Positions 8,782 to 17,292 of a DNA stretch of 64,000 nt are shown here, in pieces; the stretch's first letter is position 1, and each line of letters begins with the position of its first letter. The stretch is from Hyphomonadaceae bacterium (lineage in GTDB: Bacteria > Pseudomonadota > Alphaproteobacteria > Caulobacterales > Aquidulcibacteraceae). The position numbers were made by a program, and so were the translations under genes. The notes under the pieces were generated by a model. It saw nothing but the letters and a program-made list of their open reading frames with translations, ran no database searches and had not been told where the DNA came from. The DNA is taken from NCBI GenBank assembly GCA_016791425.1, contig JAEUMQ010000007.1:186001-250000 (forward strand). The letters are read 5' to 3'.

Positions 8782-8886
8782 ACCATTTCCCGAAACGCGG
8801 TTTTCGGACGAGAAATGGTCTAGATTCGAAGTGTCGATCAGATTCACCGGTTTTGATTTGCGTAAATCAAACCGGATCTGGTCTAG
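8779..8886. repeat. Bipartite intergenic palindromic repeat (family 2), copy A
   Basis: Two hairpins in tandem. The first, 8779-8823, runs from 'tagaccatttc' to 'gaaatggtcta' with inner arms 'ccgaaa' and 'ttttcgg'. The second, about 8839-8886, has arms 'ccggttttgattt' and 'aaatcaaaccgg' inside 'cagat' and 'atctg', ending 'ggtctag'. A second copy with the same architecture lies at 20328-20443 and a degenerate half copy at 40677-40717. The element fills the whole space between two convergent genes, and both take their stop codon from its ends. Confidence 0.85.
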
Positions 8887-9392
8887 GTCGCGTTCGCGCC
8901 GCGTGCAGCGACCCGCTCGCGGATGAGCGCCTGTACGCGTTCGGGCTCCCGCAAGCCTGCCATCCATGCGCCATGACGGGTCCTGCGCGACGAGAGCGCA
9001 AATTCGATGCGGTCGCCGTCGCGCCGCCAGCACGAGAAGGCCTCCGGCCCGTAGCTCTCCGCGATCGTCCACGGATCGCGCGACGCGATCACCAACCGCC
9101 CCTCGGTGATCACATAGACCCGCGATTCGCCGCCGAGATAATAGCCCCAGCAATGCACGCCGAAGGCGCTGGCGCAGGCGCACGCGACACCCATGACCAA
9201 CGCCGAACGCCGATCGCGATCGCGGAGCGCGCGCACGGCCTGCCACGCCATGAGGAGCGCTCCGATCGTGATCGCCATCGCGCCGGTTGCATCGTGCACG
9301 CTGCCGCCGACCGGCGCCATCTGCCACCAGAGCAGCGGCTCGCCCGGCCCGAGCACGCTTTCAGCGAAGGCGCGCGCCGATGCGCTGTCCAT
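8883..9392 (-). CDS. Hypothetical membrane protein with PH-like C-terminal region
   Basis: A 169-residue protein of unrecognised family. Two hydrophobic segments (about residues 35-55 and 68-88) are followed by 'SRVYVITEGRLVIASRD', a pattern seen in bacterial PH-like membrane proteins where a beta-sheet domain follows a helical hairpin. The start at 9392 is preferred because AAGGAG lies 8 bp upstream; an ATG nine codons earlier lacks such a site. Its stop codon (TAG) is formed by the outer end of the adjacent palindromic repeat. Confidence 0.6.
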   Translation of the reverse strand: MDSASARAFAESVLGPGEPLLWWQMAPVGGSVHDATGAMAITIGALLMAWQAVRALRDRDRRSALVMGVACACASAFGVHCWGYYLGGESRVYVITEGRLVIASRDPWTIAESYGPEAFSCWRRDGDRIEFALSSRRTRHGAWMAGLREPERVQALIRERVAARGANAT

Positions 9393-9485
9393 TCCAAGCG
9401 CTCCTTGCCAGCGCCGCATTAACCAACGACGACGGGCATTGTATCAAGCGAGCGGAAACGTCGCGTTGAGAGGTATGGATAAGAG

Positions 9486-9980
9486 ATGACGAGCTTTCTG
9501 CGCATGGCCGCGCTGGCGGCGCTTGTTTGCCTCGCGGCCGGCTGCGGCCGCAGCGACCGCGAAGTCGGCGAGTTCTCCAACGACCTCCTCGGCAACGAGA
9601 TCAAGGTCGAGGCCCTGCCCGATCCCGCCATCCCGGGCATCGTCTGCCACATGGCCTATTTCGAGCGCGGCGTGCTCGATCGCGTGCGGCAGGGCAATTG
9701 GTTCGAGGACCCGTCCAATTCCTCCGTGTCCTGCCAGCGGATCGGCCCGATCGACCTCGCGCGCGTGCCGCTGGGGCGCAACGGACAGGAAGTGTTCTCC
9801 CAGCGCCTGTCGCTTTTCTTCAAGAAGAACGCCGTCCGCCGCATCGTCGATCTCGACAATCGCACGATCCTCTACGTCTCGCACTCGCGCGAGATCATCG
9901 AGGGCTCTGCAAAAATGGACATCTCGACCGTCCTGCTCACGCCCGAGGAAGTCGCCGCCGCCCGCGCCGCGCGCCGCTGA
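9486..9980 (+). CDS. creA: CreA family lipoprotein
   Basis: A 164-residue protein homologous over its length to E. coli CreA: 'IKVEALPDPAIPGIVCHM', 'DPSNSSVSCQRIGPI', 'GQEVFSQRLSLFFKK', 'RTILYVSHSREIIEGS' and 'ISTVLLTPEE' align with the conserved blocks. Here the N-terminus carries a lipobox ('LAAGC', Cys 20), so it is probably a lipoprotein rather than a soluble periplasmic protein. CreA's role is unknown despite its historic name. Two conserved Cys in the mature part may form a disulfide. Confidence 0.88.
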   Translation: MTSFLRMAALAALVCLAAGCGRSDREVGEFSNDLLGNEIKVEALPDPAIPGIVCHMAYFERGVLDRVRQGNWFEDPSNSSVSCQRIGPIDLARVPLGRNGQEVFSQRLSLFFKKNAVRRIVDLDNRTILYVSHSREIIEGSAKMDISTVLLTPEEVAAARAARR

Positions 9981-9991
9981 TCCCGTCGACG

Positions 9992-11890
9992 CTACAGAAC
10001 AAAGCGCCCCCTCTCCCCTTGGGGAGAGGGGGGTTCAATTCTCCAGAGCCGTGCTTGCTTCGAGCCAGGCTTCTTCCGCGTGCGCAAGCTTCGCCGCCGC
10101 CGCCGCGCGATCCTTGGCGAGCTTGGCCGCGCGCGCATGATCGCGCGAGAAGAGCGTCGGATCCGACACAACGCCGCATCGATCTTCGCCAGCGCCGCCT
10201 GCGCCTCGTTCAAAGCCTTTTCCGCGCCGGCGAGCTTTTGCTGCAGTGTGAACTTGGACCCGCCTTTCGTCGCCGCCTTCGGCGCCTCGCCCTTCTCGAA
10301 CCCCGGCGCCGCGCGCGCACTCGGCCGATCCGCGCTCAACACGAGCGCGCGATAATCCTCAAGGTCCCCTTCATACGGGCGCACGCGCGCGGCATGCACG
10401 AGCCAGAGACGGTCCGCGCACGCCTCGGCGAGATAGATGTCGTGCGTGATGAGCAGCACCGCGCCCTGGTATTCGTTGATCGCGTGGATGAGCGCTTCGC
10501 GGCTGTCGATGTCGAGGTGGCTCGTCGGTTCGTCGAGAATGAGCACGTGCGGCTTGGAATACGCCATCAGCCCGAGCAGCAGCCGCACTTTCTCGCCGCC
10601 GGAAAGGCTCTCGACCTTGGTGTCGATCTTCTGCACGCCGAAGCCCATCCGCGCCGCGAGCGAGCGCAGCTTGGGCGGCGCCCAGGTCGGCTCCAAATCG
10701 AACACGTGCTGCAGCACGGTTTCCCCGGCGCGCAGCTCGTCGAGCTGATCCTGGCTGAAATAGCCGATCTTCATCTTGCTGGACGCCGTCCGCCGTCCGC
10801 CGAGCAGCTCCAGCCGCCCGCCGATCGATTTCACCAGCGTCGTTTTGCCCTGCCCGTTCGGCCCGATGACGACGATCCGGTCGTCATGGTCGAGCCGCAG
10901 CGACACGCCCTTCAGCACCGGCTTGCCCTTCACATAGCCGAGGTCGCATTCGTCGAGCACGACCAGCGGCGAGGACAGTTCCGAGGGGTCCTCGAAATGG
11001 AACGGGACCGTCCGCTCCTCCAGCGGGATCGGGATCTCCTGCATCTTCTGCAGCTGCTTGATGCGGCTCTGCGCCTGCCGCGCCTTCGACGCCTTCGCCC
11101 GAAAGCGATCGACGAAGGCCTGCAGATGCGCGCGCTGCGCGTCCTGCTTCGCCTTGAGGCCGCTTTGCAGCGCGATGCGCTCGGCGCGCTTCTTCAGGTA
11201 GGCGTCGTAGCCCCCGACATGCACTTCGAGCTTCTTGTCGTCGAGCGCAAGCACATGCGTGACCGAACGGTTCAGCATCTCCCGGTCGTGACTCACCACC
11301 ACGACCGTGTGCGGATAACGCGCCAGGTAGTCTTCCAGCCACGCCGCGCCTTCGAGGTCGAGATAGTTCGTCGGCTCGTCGAGCACGAGCAGGTCGGGCG
11401 CCGAGAAGAGCACGCCCGCGAGCGCGCCGCGCATCCGCCAGCCCCCGGAGAATTCCCGCGCCGGCCGCCGCAGCTCATCCTGCCCGAAACCGAGCCCCAC
11501 CAGGATCGCGGATGCCCGCGCTTCCGCCGAATAGGCGTCGATCTCCCCGAGCCGCGTATGGATGTCGGCGATCCGATGCGGATCGGTGGCGGTCTCTGCC
11601 TCCGCTGTCAGCGCGGCGAGCTCCTCGTCAGCGGCGAGCACGATGTCGAGCATTGGCGTATCGACCTGCGGAACCTCCTGCGCCACGAACCCCATGCGCG
11701 CGCCGCGCCGGATGCGGATCGAAGCATTGGGCTTGCCGACTTCCTCGCGGATCAGGCGCAGCAGGGTCGTCTTGCCCGTGCCGTTGCGGCCGATGAGGCC
11801 CACTTTCCAGCCTTCGGCGATGAAGGCCGAGGCGTCCTCGAAGAGCGCGCGCCCCGCGATGCGGTAGGTGAGATCGGTGATTTCGAGCAT
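9992..11890 (-). CDS. ABC-F family ATPase, C-terminus apparently frameshifted
   Basis: Tandem ABC domains without membrane segments. Walker A motifs are 'GRNGTGKTT' and 'GPNGQGKTT'; signatures 'FSGGWRMR' and 'LSGGEKVR'; Walker B 'LLVLDEPTNYLD' and 'VLILDEPTSHLD'. The charged ABC-F linker lies near residues 235-300. ABC-F proteins act on ribosomes; the substrate of this one is unknown. After 'KIDAAL' the reading frame yields an Arg-rich tail running through a palindromic repeat. If 2 nt are removed (or 1 added) near 10167, the frame gives 43 residues ('SDPTLFSRDHARAAKLAKDR' then '...EEAWLEASTALEN') ending at 10035, which is the normal family C-terminal coiled coil. A sequencing error or a real frameshift are both possible. 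Confidence 0.9.
   Translation of the reverse strand: MLEITDLTYRIAGRALFEDASAFIAEGWKVGLIGRNGTGKTTLLRLIREEVGKPNASIRIRRGARMGFVAQEVPQVDTPMLDIVLAADEELAALTAEAETATDPHRIADIHTRLGEIDAYSAEARASAILVGLGFGQDELRRPAREFSGGWRMRGALAGVLFSAPDLLVLDEPTNYLDLEGAAWLEDYLARYPHTVVVVSHDREMLNRSVTHVLALDDKKLEVHVGGYDAYLKKRAERIALQSGLKAKQDAQRAHLQAFVDRFRAKASKARQAQSRIKQLQKMQEIPIPLEERTVPFHFEDPSELSSPLVVLDECDLGYVKGKPVLKGVSLRLDHDDRIVVIGPNGQGKTTLVKSIGGRLELLGGRRTASSKMKIGYFSQDQLDELRAGETVLQHVFDLEPTWAPPKLRSLAARMGFGVQKIDTKVESLSGGEKVRLLLGLMAYSKPHVLILDEPTSHLDIDSREALIHAINEYQGAVLLITHDIYLAEACADRLWLVHAARVRPYEGDLEDYRALVLSADRPSARAAPGFEKGEAPKAATKGGSKFTLQQKLAGAEKALNEAQAALAKIDAALCRIRRSSRAIMRARPSSPRIARRRRRSLRTRKKPGSKQARLWRIEPPSPQGERGRFVL
10007..10032. 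repeat. GC-rich palindromic repeat (family 1) at the end of the ABC-F gene
   Basis: A perfect 12-bp inverted repeat, 'ccccctctcccc' and 'ggggagaggggg', with a 2-base loop. It lies between the convergent creA and ABC-F genes. The frameshifted ABC-F reading frame passes through it; the restored frame would stop just before it at 10035. Confidence 0.85.
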
Positions 11891-11939
11891 GGCGGACGCG
11901 GGATAAAGCCATCCCGCGTCCGCATTGCAAGCGTCGCGC

Positions 11940-13379
11940 TTACGAAATGCCGCCGAAATTCACGTACTTGGTCTCCAGAAACTCGTCCAGGCCTTCCACG
12001 CCGCCCTCGCGCCCAAGTCCGCTCTCCTTCACGCCGCCGAACGGCGCGACTTCTGTTGAGAGGATGCCGTCATTGATCGCGACCATGCCGTAATCCAGCC
12101 GCTCGGCGATCCGCCACGCCCGCGAGACGTCGCGCGTGAAGAAATAGGCGGCCAGGCCATAGGGCGTGTCGTTGGCGATCTCCACCGCGTCGTCGTCGTT
12201 GCGGAACCTGATCAGCGGCGCCACGGGGCCGAAGATCTCCTCACGGAAGACGCCCATCTCGCGCGTCACTTCGGTAAGCACCGTCGGCGTGTAGAAATTG
12301 GCGCCGGCGGCATGCTTCTCTCCCCCGACCAGCGCCTGCGCGCCGCTCGCGCGCGCCTCCGCCACGAGCCGCGACACCTTTTCCACCGCGTGCGCATCGA
12401 TCAGCGGCCCGACCGCGACGCCCTCGCCATCGCCCGGCCCAACCTTCAGCCCACGGACGGCCTCAGCGAGCTTCTTGGCGAACGCGTCATACACATCGCC
12501 ATGCACCAGGATGCGGTTCGCGCACACGCATGTCTGGCCAGCGTTGCGGAACTTCGAGGCGATCGCGCCTTTCACGGCGAGATCGAGGTCCGCGTCGGCG
12601 AACACCAGCAGCGGCGCGTTGCCGCCGAGCTCCAGCGAAAGCCGCTTGACCGTGCCCGCGCACGCCGCCGCGAGCAGCTTGCCCACTTCCGTCGAGCCGG
12701 TGAAGGAAAGCTTCCGCACCAGCGGACTGGCGCAGAGCGCATCGCCCACCGGCCGCGACTTCGACGTCGTCACGATGTTGAGCACGCCGGCCGGCAACCC
12801 CGCCGCTTCGCCGAGCTCGGCGAGCGCGAGCGCCGTAAGCGGCGTCTGCGACGGCGGCTTCAGCACCATCGTGCAGCCCGCGGCCAAAGCCGGCCCCGCC
12901 TTCCGGGTGATCATCGCGGCCGGAAAGTTCCACGGCGTGATCGCCGCGACCACGCCGACCGGCTGGCGCATGGTGACATAGCGCCGCGACGCGACGGTCG
13001 TCGGGATCGTCCGGCCATAGGCGCGCCGGCCCTCCTCGGCGAACCATTTGATGAACGACGCCGCATAGAGCACCTCGCCGCGCGCTTCCGCGAGCGGCTT
13101 GCCGCCCTCGCGGGTCATCAGGCGCGCGAGCCGATCCACGTCCTTCACGATCGCGCGATGCCAGTCCTCGAGGATCGCCGCGCGCTCCTGCGCCAGCTTG
13201 CCGGCCCAGCCCGGGAACGCGGCGTGCGCCGCCTCGATGGCGGCCTGGGTTTCCTCCGCCCCGAGATCGGGAACCTCCGCGATCGTCTCGCCGTTGGCGG
13301 GGTTGCGCACTGCGAAGCGCGCCTTCCCCGCGATCCAGCGGCCGTTGATGAACGCGTCGGATCGGATGCCGTCGCTCAT
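11940..13379 (-). CDS. gabD: NAD(P)-dependent succinate-semialdehyde dehydrogenase
   Basis: A 479-residue aldehyde dehydrogenase. The catalytic Cys is in 'NAGQTCVCANR', the general-base Glu in 'LSLELGGNAP', and the cofactor-binding region in 'ITPWNFPAAM' and 'FTGSTEVGK'. The 'TCVCAN' form, with a second Cys two residues after the catalytic one, and the overall sequence match GabD-type succinate-semialdehyde dehydrogenases, which convert succinate semialdehyde to succinate in the GABA shunt. No gabT is adjacent. A related semialdehyde as substrate cannot be excluded. Confidence 0.87.
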   Translation of the reverse strand: MSDGIRSDAFINGRWIAGKARFAVRNPANGETIAEVPDLGAEETQAAIEAAHAAFPGWAGKLAQERAAILEDWHRAIVKDVDRLARLMTREGGKPLAEARGEVLYAASFIKWFAEEGRRAYGRTIPTTVASRRYVTMRQPVGVVAAITPWNFPAAMITRKAGPALAAGCTMVLKPPSQTPLTALALAELGEAAGLPAGVLNIVTTSKSRPVGDALCASPLVRKLSFTGSTEVGKLLAAACAGTVKRLSLELGGNAPLLVFADADLDLAVKGAIASKFRNAGQTCVCANRILVHGDVYDAFAKKLAEAVRGLKVGPGDGEGVAVGPLIDAHAVEKVSRLVAEARASGAQALVGGEKHAAGANFYTPTVLTEVTREMGVFREEIFGPVAPLIRFRNDDDAVEIANDTPYGLAAYFFTRDVSRAWRIAERLDYGMVAINDGILSTEVAPFGGVKESGLGREGGVEGLDEFLETKYVNFGGIS

Positions 13380-13500
13380 GCGCCTGTCTCCCGGAACGTG
13401 GGTTCAAGCGTACATCGACCCGATAACGCCCCCGCGCAAGCCGCTCGCCTCGAAACCCGACGCGGAGTAAGGTGCGTCGAAAGAAATCCGGAGGAATCCG

Positions 13501-14355
13501 ATGAGCTGGAAGGACGTTCTGGTCCTGGTGGCCGACGCGCGCATCGACGAGCCCGCCATCGCGCTCGCCGAGGAGGTCGCGCGCCGGTTCGAGGCGCAAT
13601 TGTGCGCGACCTTCCTCACGCCGCTGCCGGATGAGCCCCTGGCCTATGAGCCGACCGTTGTCGCCGGCGTGTGGGCCGAGCTGCTCGGCCGCGCCCGCGC
13701 GCAATCCGAAGCCGAGCGCGCGAAGGTCGCCGCCCGCATCAGCGCCGCAGCGCCGAAATGCGAGCTGAAGATCGCCGAGGCCCTCTCCCGCGATCTTGGC
13801 CGCGTGGCCGCGCTGCATGCGCGCTACGCCGATATCGCTGTGCTCGCCCGCTCGCCGGAATCCGACCATGGCGACTTGCGCGACGAGATCGTCGAGGGCG
13901 TGCTGTTCCATTCCGGCCGTCCCGCGCTGGTGGCGCCGCCGAACTGGCCGGGCGGCAATTCCTCCAAGAGCGTCGGCAAGCGCATTCTCGTCGCCTGGGA
14001 CGCCAGCCGCGAAGCCACCCGCGCGCTCGCCGATGCATCTCCCTTCATCGACACCGCGGACTCCGTCGCCATCGTGACGGTGGACGCCAAGCCGAAGATG
14101 TTCGGCCATGGCGACACGCCCGGCGCCAAGATCGCCGCCCACCTCACGCGCCGCGGCGCCAAGGTCGAGGTGCGGAATATCGAGAGCAAGAGCAAGCCCG
14201 TCTCTCTTGCCCTGATGGACGAGGCCCGCGCGCTGAACGCCGACCTCATCGTGATGGGCGGCTATTCCTCCTCGCGCCTGCGCGAGATGGTGTTCGGCGG
14301 CGCCACGCGCGATCTCCTCCGCACCGCCGAAGCGCCGCTGCTCATGTCGCATTGA
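13501..14355 (+). CDS. Tandem-domain universal stress protein
   Basis: A 284-residue protein with two UspA folds, about residues 1-145 and 160-284. The second domain retains the nucleotide-binding C-terminal pattern 'MGGYSSSRLREMVFGGATRDLL' (G-x2-G-x9-G-S/T-like loop); the first is more degenerate. Tandem Usp proteins are common in alphaproteobacteria and are associated with stationary phase, oxygen limitation or envelope stress. It is divergent from gabD by about 120 bp and apparently monocistronic. Confidence 0.88.
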   Translation: MSWKDVLVLVADARIDEPAIALAEEVARRFEAQLCATFLTPLPDEPLAYEPTVVAGVWAELLGRARAQSEAERAKVAARISAAAPKCELKIAEALSRDLGRVAALHARYADIAVLARSPESDHGDLRDEIVEGVLFHSGRPALVAPPNWPGGNSSKSVGKRILVAWDASREATRALADASPFIDTADSVAIVTVDAKPKMFGHGDTPGAKIAAHLTRRGAKVEVRNIESKSKPVSLALMDEARALNADLIVMGGYSSSRLREMVFGGATRDLLRTAEAPLLMSH

Positions 14356-14479
14356 GCTGACCGCTCTTAACCCTCGCGGTTGCGCGTTCGCCGCTTGGCG
14401 GGCATGACCGCGCGCCCATCTCCCTGCGGCGGGGAATTTGCACAATTCGAACATCGCGGACATGCGGCGAGCACGGTTA

Positions 14480-15136
14480 ATGCGAAATCACCTCTGCGCC
14501 GCGGCGTTCGCGCTCTTCGCGGCGGCCTGCCAACCCGCGCAGCCGCTGACCCTTGACGCCCCGCTGTCGATGTCCGCCGAAGTCAAGCTCACGCGCCTTG
14601 AGCACGACGGTCTCGAATGCCAGATCGCGCTCGGCACGGCGTCGGGCTTGCGCACGCGCGTCGCCGAGCCTGGCGCCGGCACGGATCAATGCCCGCTCGA
14701 CGGCACGGTCGTGATCGAGCGATCCGGCTTCGTCTATGGCCGCGAACTGGCCGCCACCTGCCCGCTCGCCGCAGCGCTTTACCTCTGGGAGAAAGACATC
14801 GTCGCGCCGGCGGCCCAGGAGCATCTCGGCGGCCAGGTGGTGCGCATCGAGGAGCGCGGCACGTTCTCCTGCCGCAACCGCTACGGCCGCGCGCAGGGCG
14901 ACATCTCCGAGCACGCGCGCGCCAACGCCATCGACGTCGCGGGCATGCGTCTCGCCGACGGCCGCCATGTCTCGGTGCAGGACGATTGGGGCAAGGACAC
15001 GCCGGAAGGACGCTTTCTGGCTGCGGTGCGCGATCGGTCATGCCGCGTGTTCGACGGCGTCCTGAGCCCCGATTACAACGCCGCGCACCGCGATCATTTG
15101 CATCTCGATCGCGGCCCCGACCGGATCTGCTCCTAG
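14480..15136 (+). CDS. Extensin-like C-terminal domain lipoprotein
   Basis: A 218-residue protein with a lipoprotein signal ('FAAACQ', Cys 16 from the chosen start) and the bacterial extensin-like domain: 'CRNRYG...ISEHARANAIDVAGMRLADG' and 'SPDYNAAHRDHLHLDRGP'. The paired His/Asp residues in 'HRDHLHLD' resemble peptidoglycan amidase or metallopeptidase sites, so a cell-wall role is plausible but not demonstrated. Cys residues at the domain edges may form disulfides. An in-frame ATG six codons upstream (14462) is a possible alternative start. Confidence 0.83.
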   Translation: MRNHLCAAAFALFAAACQPAQPLTLDAPLSMSAEVKLTRLEHDGLECQIALGTASGLRTRVAEPGAGTDQCPLDGTVVIERSGFVYGRELAATCPLAAALYLWEKDIVAPAAQEHLGGQVVRIEERGTFSCRNRYGRAQGDISEHARANAIDVAGMRLADGRHVSVQDDWGKDTPEGRFLAAVRDRSCRVFDGVLSPDYNAAHRDHLHLDRGPDRICS

Positions 15137-15140
15137 ACGC

Positions 15141-16001
15141 TCAGGGCAGCAGCCTGGCGCGCTGCGCCATCTTGTCGGCGCCGGCCGCGAAATCTCCCTG
15201 GCAATCGATCCATTGCACGGTCGCCAGCTCGTACTCGACGGGCCCGGCCGGCGCCGAGCCATCCGTCTTGAGCACGAAGCGCCCTTTCCCGCGCTTGCGC
15301 GCCAACAGCAATTCCGTGGCGATGTCGAAGCTGGTGTTCGCGTGATCGGAATAGACCAGCACGAGGAACGAGCATGCCTCGATCGCGTGGGCGATCGACG
15401 CGCGGTAATCGGCGCCTGGATCGACATCGCGGAACGAGATCCAGCAGCCGCATCCGGCCTTCTCCAGAGCCTCCACGAGCTGGATCGCCAAGTCTTCGTT
15501 CCTGCTCGCATAGGAGATGAAGGCGCGCTTTGCGAGCGGCTCGGCCGCCGCCGCCAACGGTTTGCGCACCTGCAGCGTCTTCATGATCGGGACATCTCGT
15601 CGCGCAACAAGTCCAAGCGCCATGAGGCGCGCGGCCGCCACCGCCGGCGCCAGGTCCGCCTTCGCCGCATCGATCCGCACGGACGGGCTCTGCCCAAAGT
15701 CCGACGGAGGCGCCGCCTCGCCGACGCACACCTGCACCAGCACGCCGCGTTTGGCCCCCACTTCCGCTTCCGCCAGCACCCACTCCGACCGCACCGAGTG
15801 CGAGGACCAGATTGTCAGGACGCAGTCCGCGGTTTGGAGATCGCTCTCGATCCGCTCGGCGAGCGTCGCATCGAGAGCCTCGTTCGCGAACGTGAGATAC
15901 TCCTCGAAGGGCGCATCAAGTCCTTCCGACCGCAACGCATCCGCCAGCGCTTCCGCGATCGGAAGATCCTCGTTGTCGAAATTGATGAAGACCCGCGCCA
16001 C
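15141..16001 (-). CDS. Tandem TIR-domain protein
   Basis: A 286-residue soluble protein made of two TIR-like domains. The first begins 'ARVFINFDNEDLPIAEAL' with 'VLTIWSSHSVRSEWVLAEAE'; the second begins near residue 158 with 'RAFISYASRNEDLAIQLVEAL' followed by 'FLVLVYSDHANTSFDIATEL'. Each keeps a Glu at the place of the NADase catalytic residue (E78 in the first, E230 in the second, both after the 'S...' BB-alphaC region). Bacterial TIR domains make or hydrolyse NAD-derived molecules in antiphage defence or act as scaffolds; which applies here is unknown. A Cys-rich lipoprotein gene lies 4 bp upstream on the same strand, so they may be co-transcribed. Confidence 0.85.
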   Translation of the reverse strand: MARVFINFDNEDLPIAEALADALRSEGLDAPFEEYLTFANEALDATLAERIESDLQTADCVLTIWSSHSVRSEWVLAEAEVGAKRGVLVQVCVGEAAPPSDFGQSPSVRIDAAKADLAPAVAAARLMALGLVARRDVPIMKTLQVRKPLAAAAEPLAKRAFISYASRNEDLAIQLVEALEKAGCGCWISFRDVDPGADYRASIAHAIEACSFLVLVYSDHANTSFDIATELLLARKRGKGRFVLKTDGSAPAGPVEYELATVQWIDCQGDFAAGADKMAQRARLLP

Positions 16002-16005
16002 AGCT

Positions 16006-16398
16006 CTAATCCACGCAAAGCACCGCCTGCTGGCGCCCTCCGACGATTGTCGCGAAACAGCCGAACTGGAAGTTTGTCCGCTGGCACACGCCGCTGGCCG
16101 CGCCCGTCGGTCTCGCGACCGGCGCTTCGCCGATGCAGCGTCCGCTCGCGCATTGCGATCCGTCCGTGCAGGCGCGCCCCGCGTCCGCGAACGGCACGAC
16201 GCATTGCAGGCTCTGCATCCGCCCGACCGGCTGCATCGATCCGCCGCGCGAGGCGCAATCGCCAGCCGAGGCCTGGCCGCTCGTCGCCTCCGGCTTTGTC
16301 GCGCTGACCGGCGCCGGCGTCGGCGCGACGGGCGGCTCGTTGGCCACCGGCGCGCAGCTCATCAGGACGAGCGCCGCAAGCGCGATGATATTTCTCAT
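16006..16398 (-). CDS. Cys-rich lipoprotein of unknown function
   Basis: A 130-residue protein with a lipobox 'LMSC' (Cys 15), a Pro/Ala linker, then a compact cysteine-rich domain with the order C-x-S-x-G-G...C...DAG-x2-C-x-DGS-x-C-x2-G-x-C...G-x-C...GCF...LCVD. The eight cysteines suggest a disulfide-stabilised periplasmic or surface domain. The start at 16398 gives a proper signal peptide; an in-frame ATG 11 codons earlier would precede it with polar residues. It ends 4 bp before the start of the tandem-TIR gene. No function is recognised. Confidence 0.75.
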   Translation of the reverse strand: MRNIIALAALVLMSCAPVANEPPVAPTPAPVSATKPEATSGQASAGDCASRGGSMQPVGRMQSLQCVVPFADAGRACTDGSQCASGRCIGEAPVARPTGAASGVCQRTNFQFGCFATIVGGRQQAVLCVD

Positions 16399-16427
16399 GT
16401 GATGCTCTCCAAACCCATCAAGTCTTC

Positions 16428-17228
16428 TCATATCTCGTCGAAATCCCCGCCGCGCCCCTTGCCTTCGGCGAAGCGTGCGGCCCCCGCGCGACCCTCCGCC
16501 AGCACGACCGGCGCCCCCTGCTCGAATTCCCGCTTGAGCGCTGCATCGAGGTCACGGCTCCAGCCCGCGAACGTCGAAGCGCGATCGGCGCGCAAGCAGA
16601 GCTGCGGGAACCGAGCAATCTCGCTGGCAAGCTCCATTGCTTCTTCGCGCGCGCAGCCGACGGGAACCAGCCGATTGGCCAAACCCCATTCATACGCTTC
16701 GCGCGCATCGACCGCGCGCCCGGTCAGGATCATGTCGAGCGCGCGTCCCTGCCCAATAATGCGCGGCAGCCGCACGGTGCCGCCATCGATCAGCGGCACG
16801 CCCCAGCGCCGGCAATAGACGCCGAACACCGCGCTCTCCGATGCGACCCGCAAATCCGCCAGCAGCGCAAGCTCAAGCCCGCCCGCGACCGCGTGCCCCT
16901 CCACCGCGGCAATGAGCGGCTTGGAGAGCGTCACGCCGGGCTCAGCGTCGGCGCGATCCGAAAGCAGCCGCGACGGTCCCATCGGCCCCGGACCATCGAC
17001 CGACGTGGAGAAGCGCTCGTCGCGGCTGACCGCTTTCAAGTCCGCGCCTGCGCAGAAGCAATCGCCCGCGCCGGTCAGCACGACGACGAGAACATCCCCA
17101 TCGCCTTCCGCTTCCGCAAACGCGGCAAAGAGCGCCTGCGCCGTCTCCGGATCGACCGCGTTGCGCGCCTCAGGCCGATTGAGGGTGATGATCGCGACGG
17201 GCCCTTCACGCTCGTAGAACACGCTCAT
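16428..17228 (-). CDS. Enoyl-CoA hydratase/isomerase (crotonase) family protein
   Basis: A 266-residue crotonase fold enzyme. The first oxyanion-hole region is 'GAGDCFCAGADLK', the second 'GHAVAGGLELALLADLRVA', followed by 'WGVPLIDGGTVRLPRIIG'. In the second block the usual hydratase Glu is represented in 'GLELAL'; the specific reaction cannot be assigned. The start MSVFYEREG matches family N-termini; the open frame upstream has no homology. Convergent with no gene; divergent from the SCO gene 64 bp away. Confidence 0.86.
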   Translation of the reverse strand: MSVFYEREGPVAIITLNRPEARNAVDPETAQALFAAFAEAEGDGDVLVVVLTGAGDCFCAGADLKAVSRDERFSTSVDGPGPMGPSRLLSDRADAEPGVTLSKPLIAAVEGHAVAGGLELALLADLRVASESAVFGVYCRRWGVPLIDGGTVRLPRIIGQGRALDMILTGRAVDAREAYEWGLANRLVPVGCAREEAMELASEIARFPQLCLRADRASTFAGWSRDLDAALKREFEQGAPVVLAEGRAGAARFAEGKGRGGDFDEI

Positions 17229-17292
17229 CGGGCCGCTCCTGCCATCTCGCGCCGCATTGACGTTGACGCCCACGCCGCTAGGGAAAACAACC

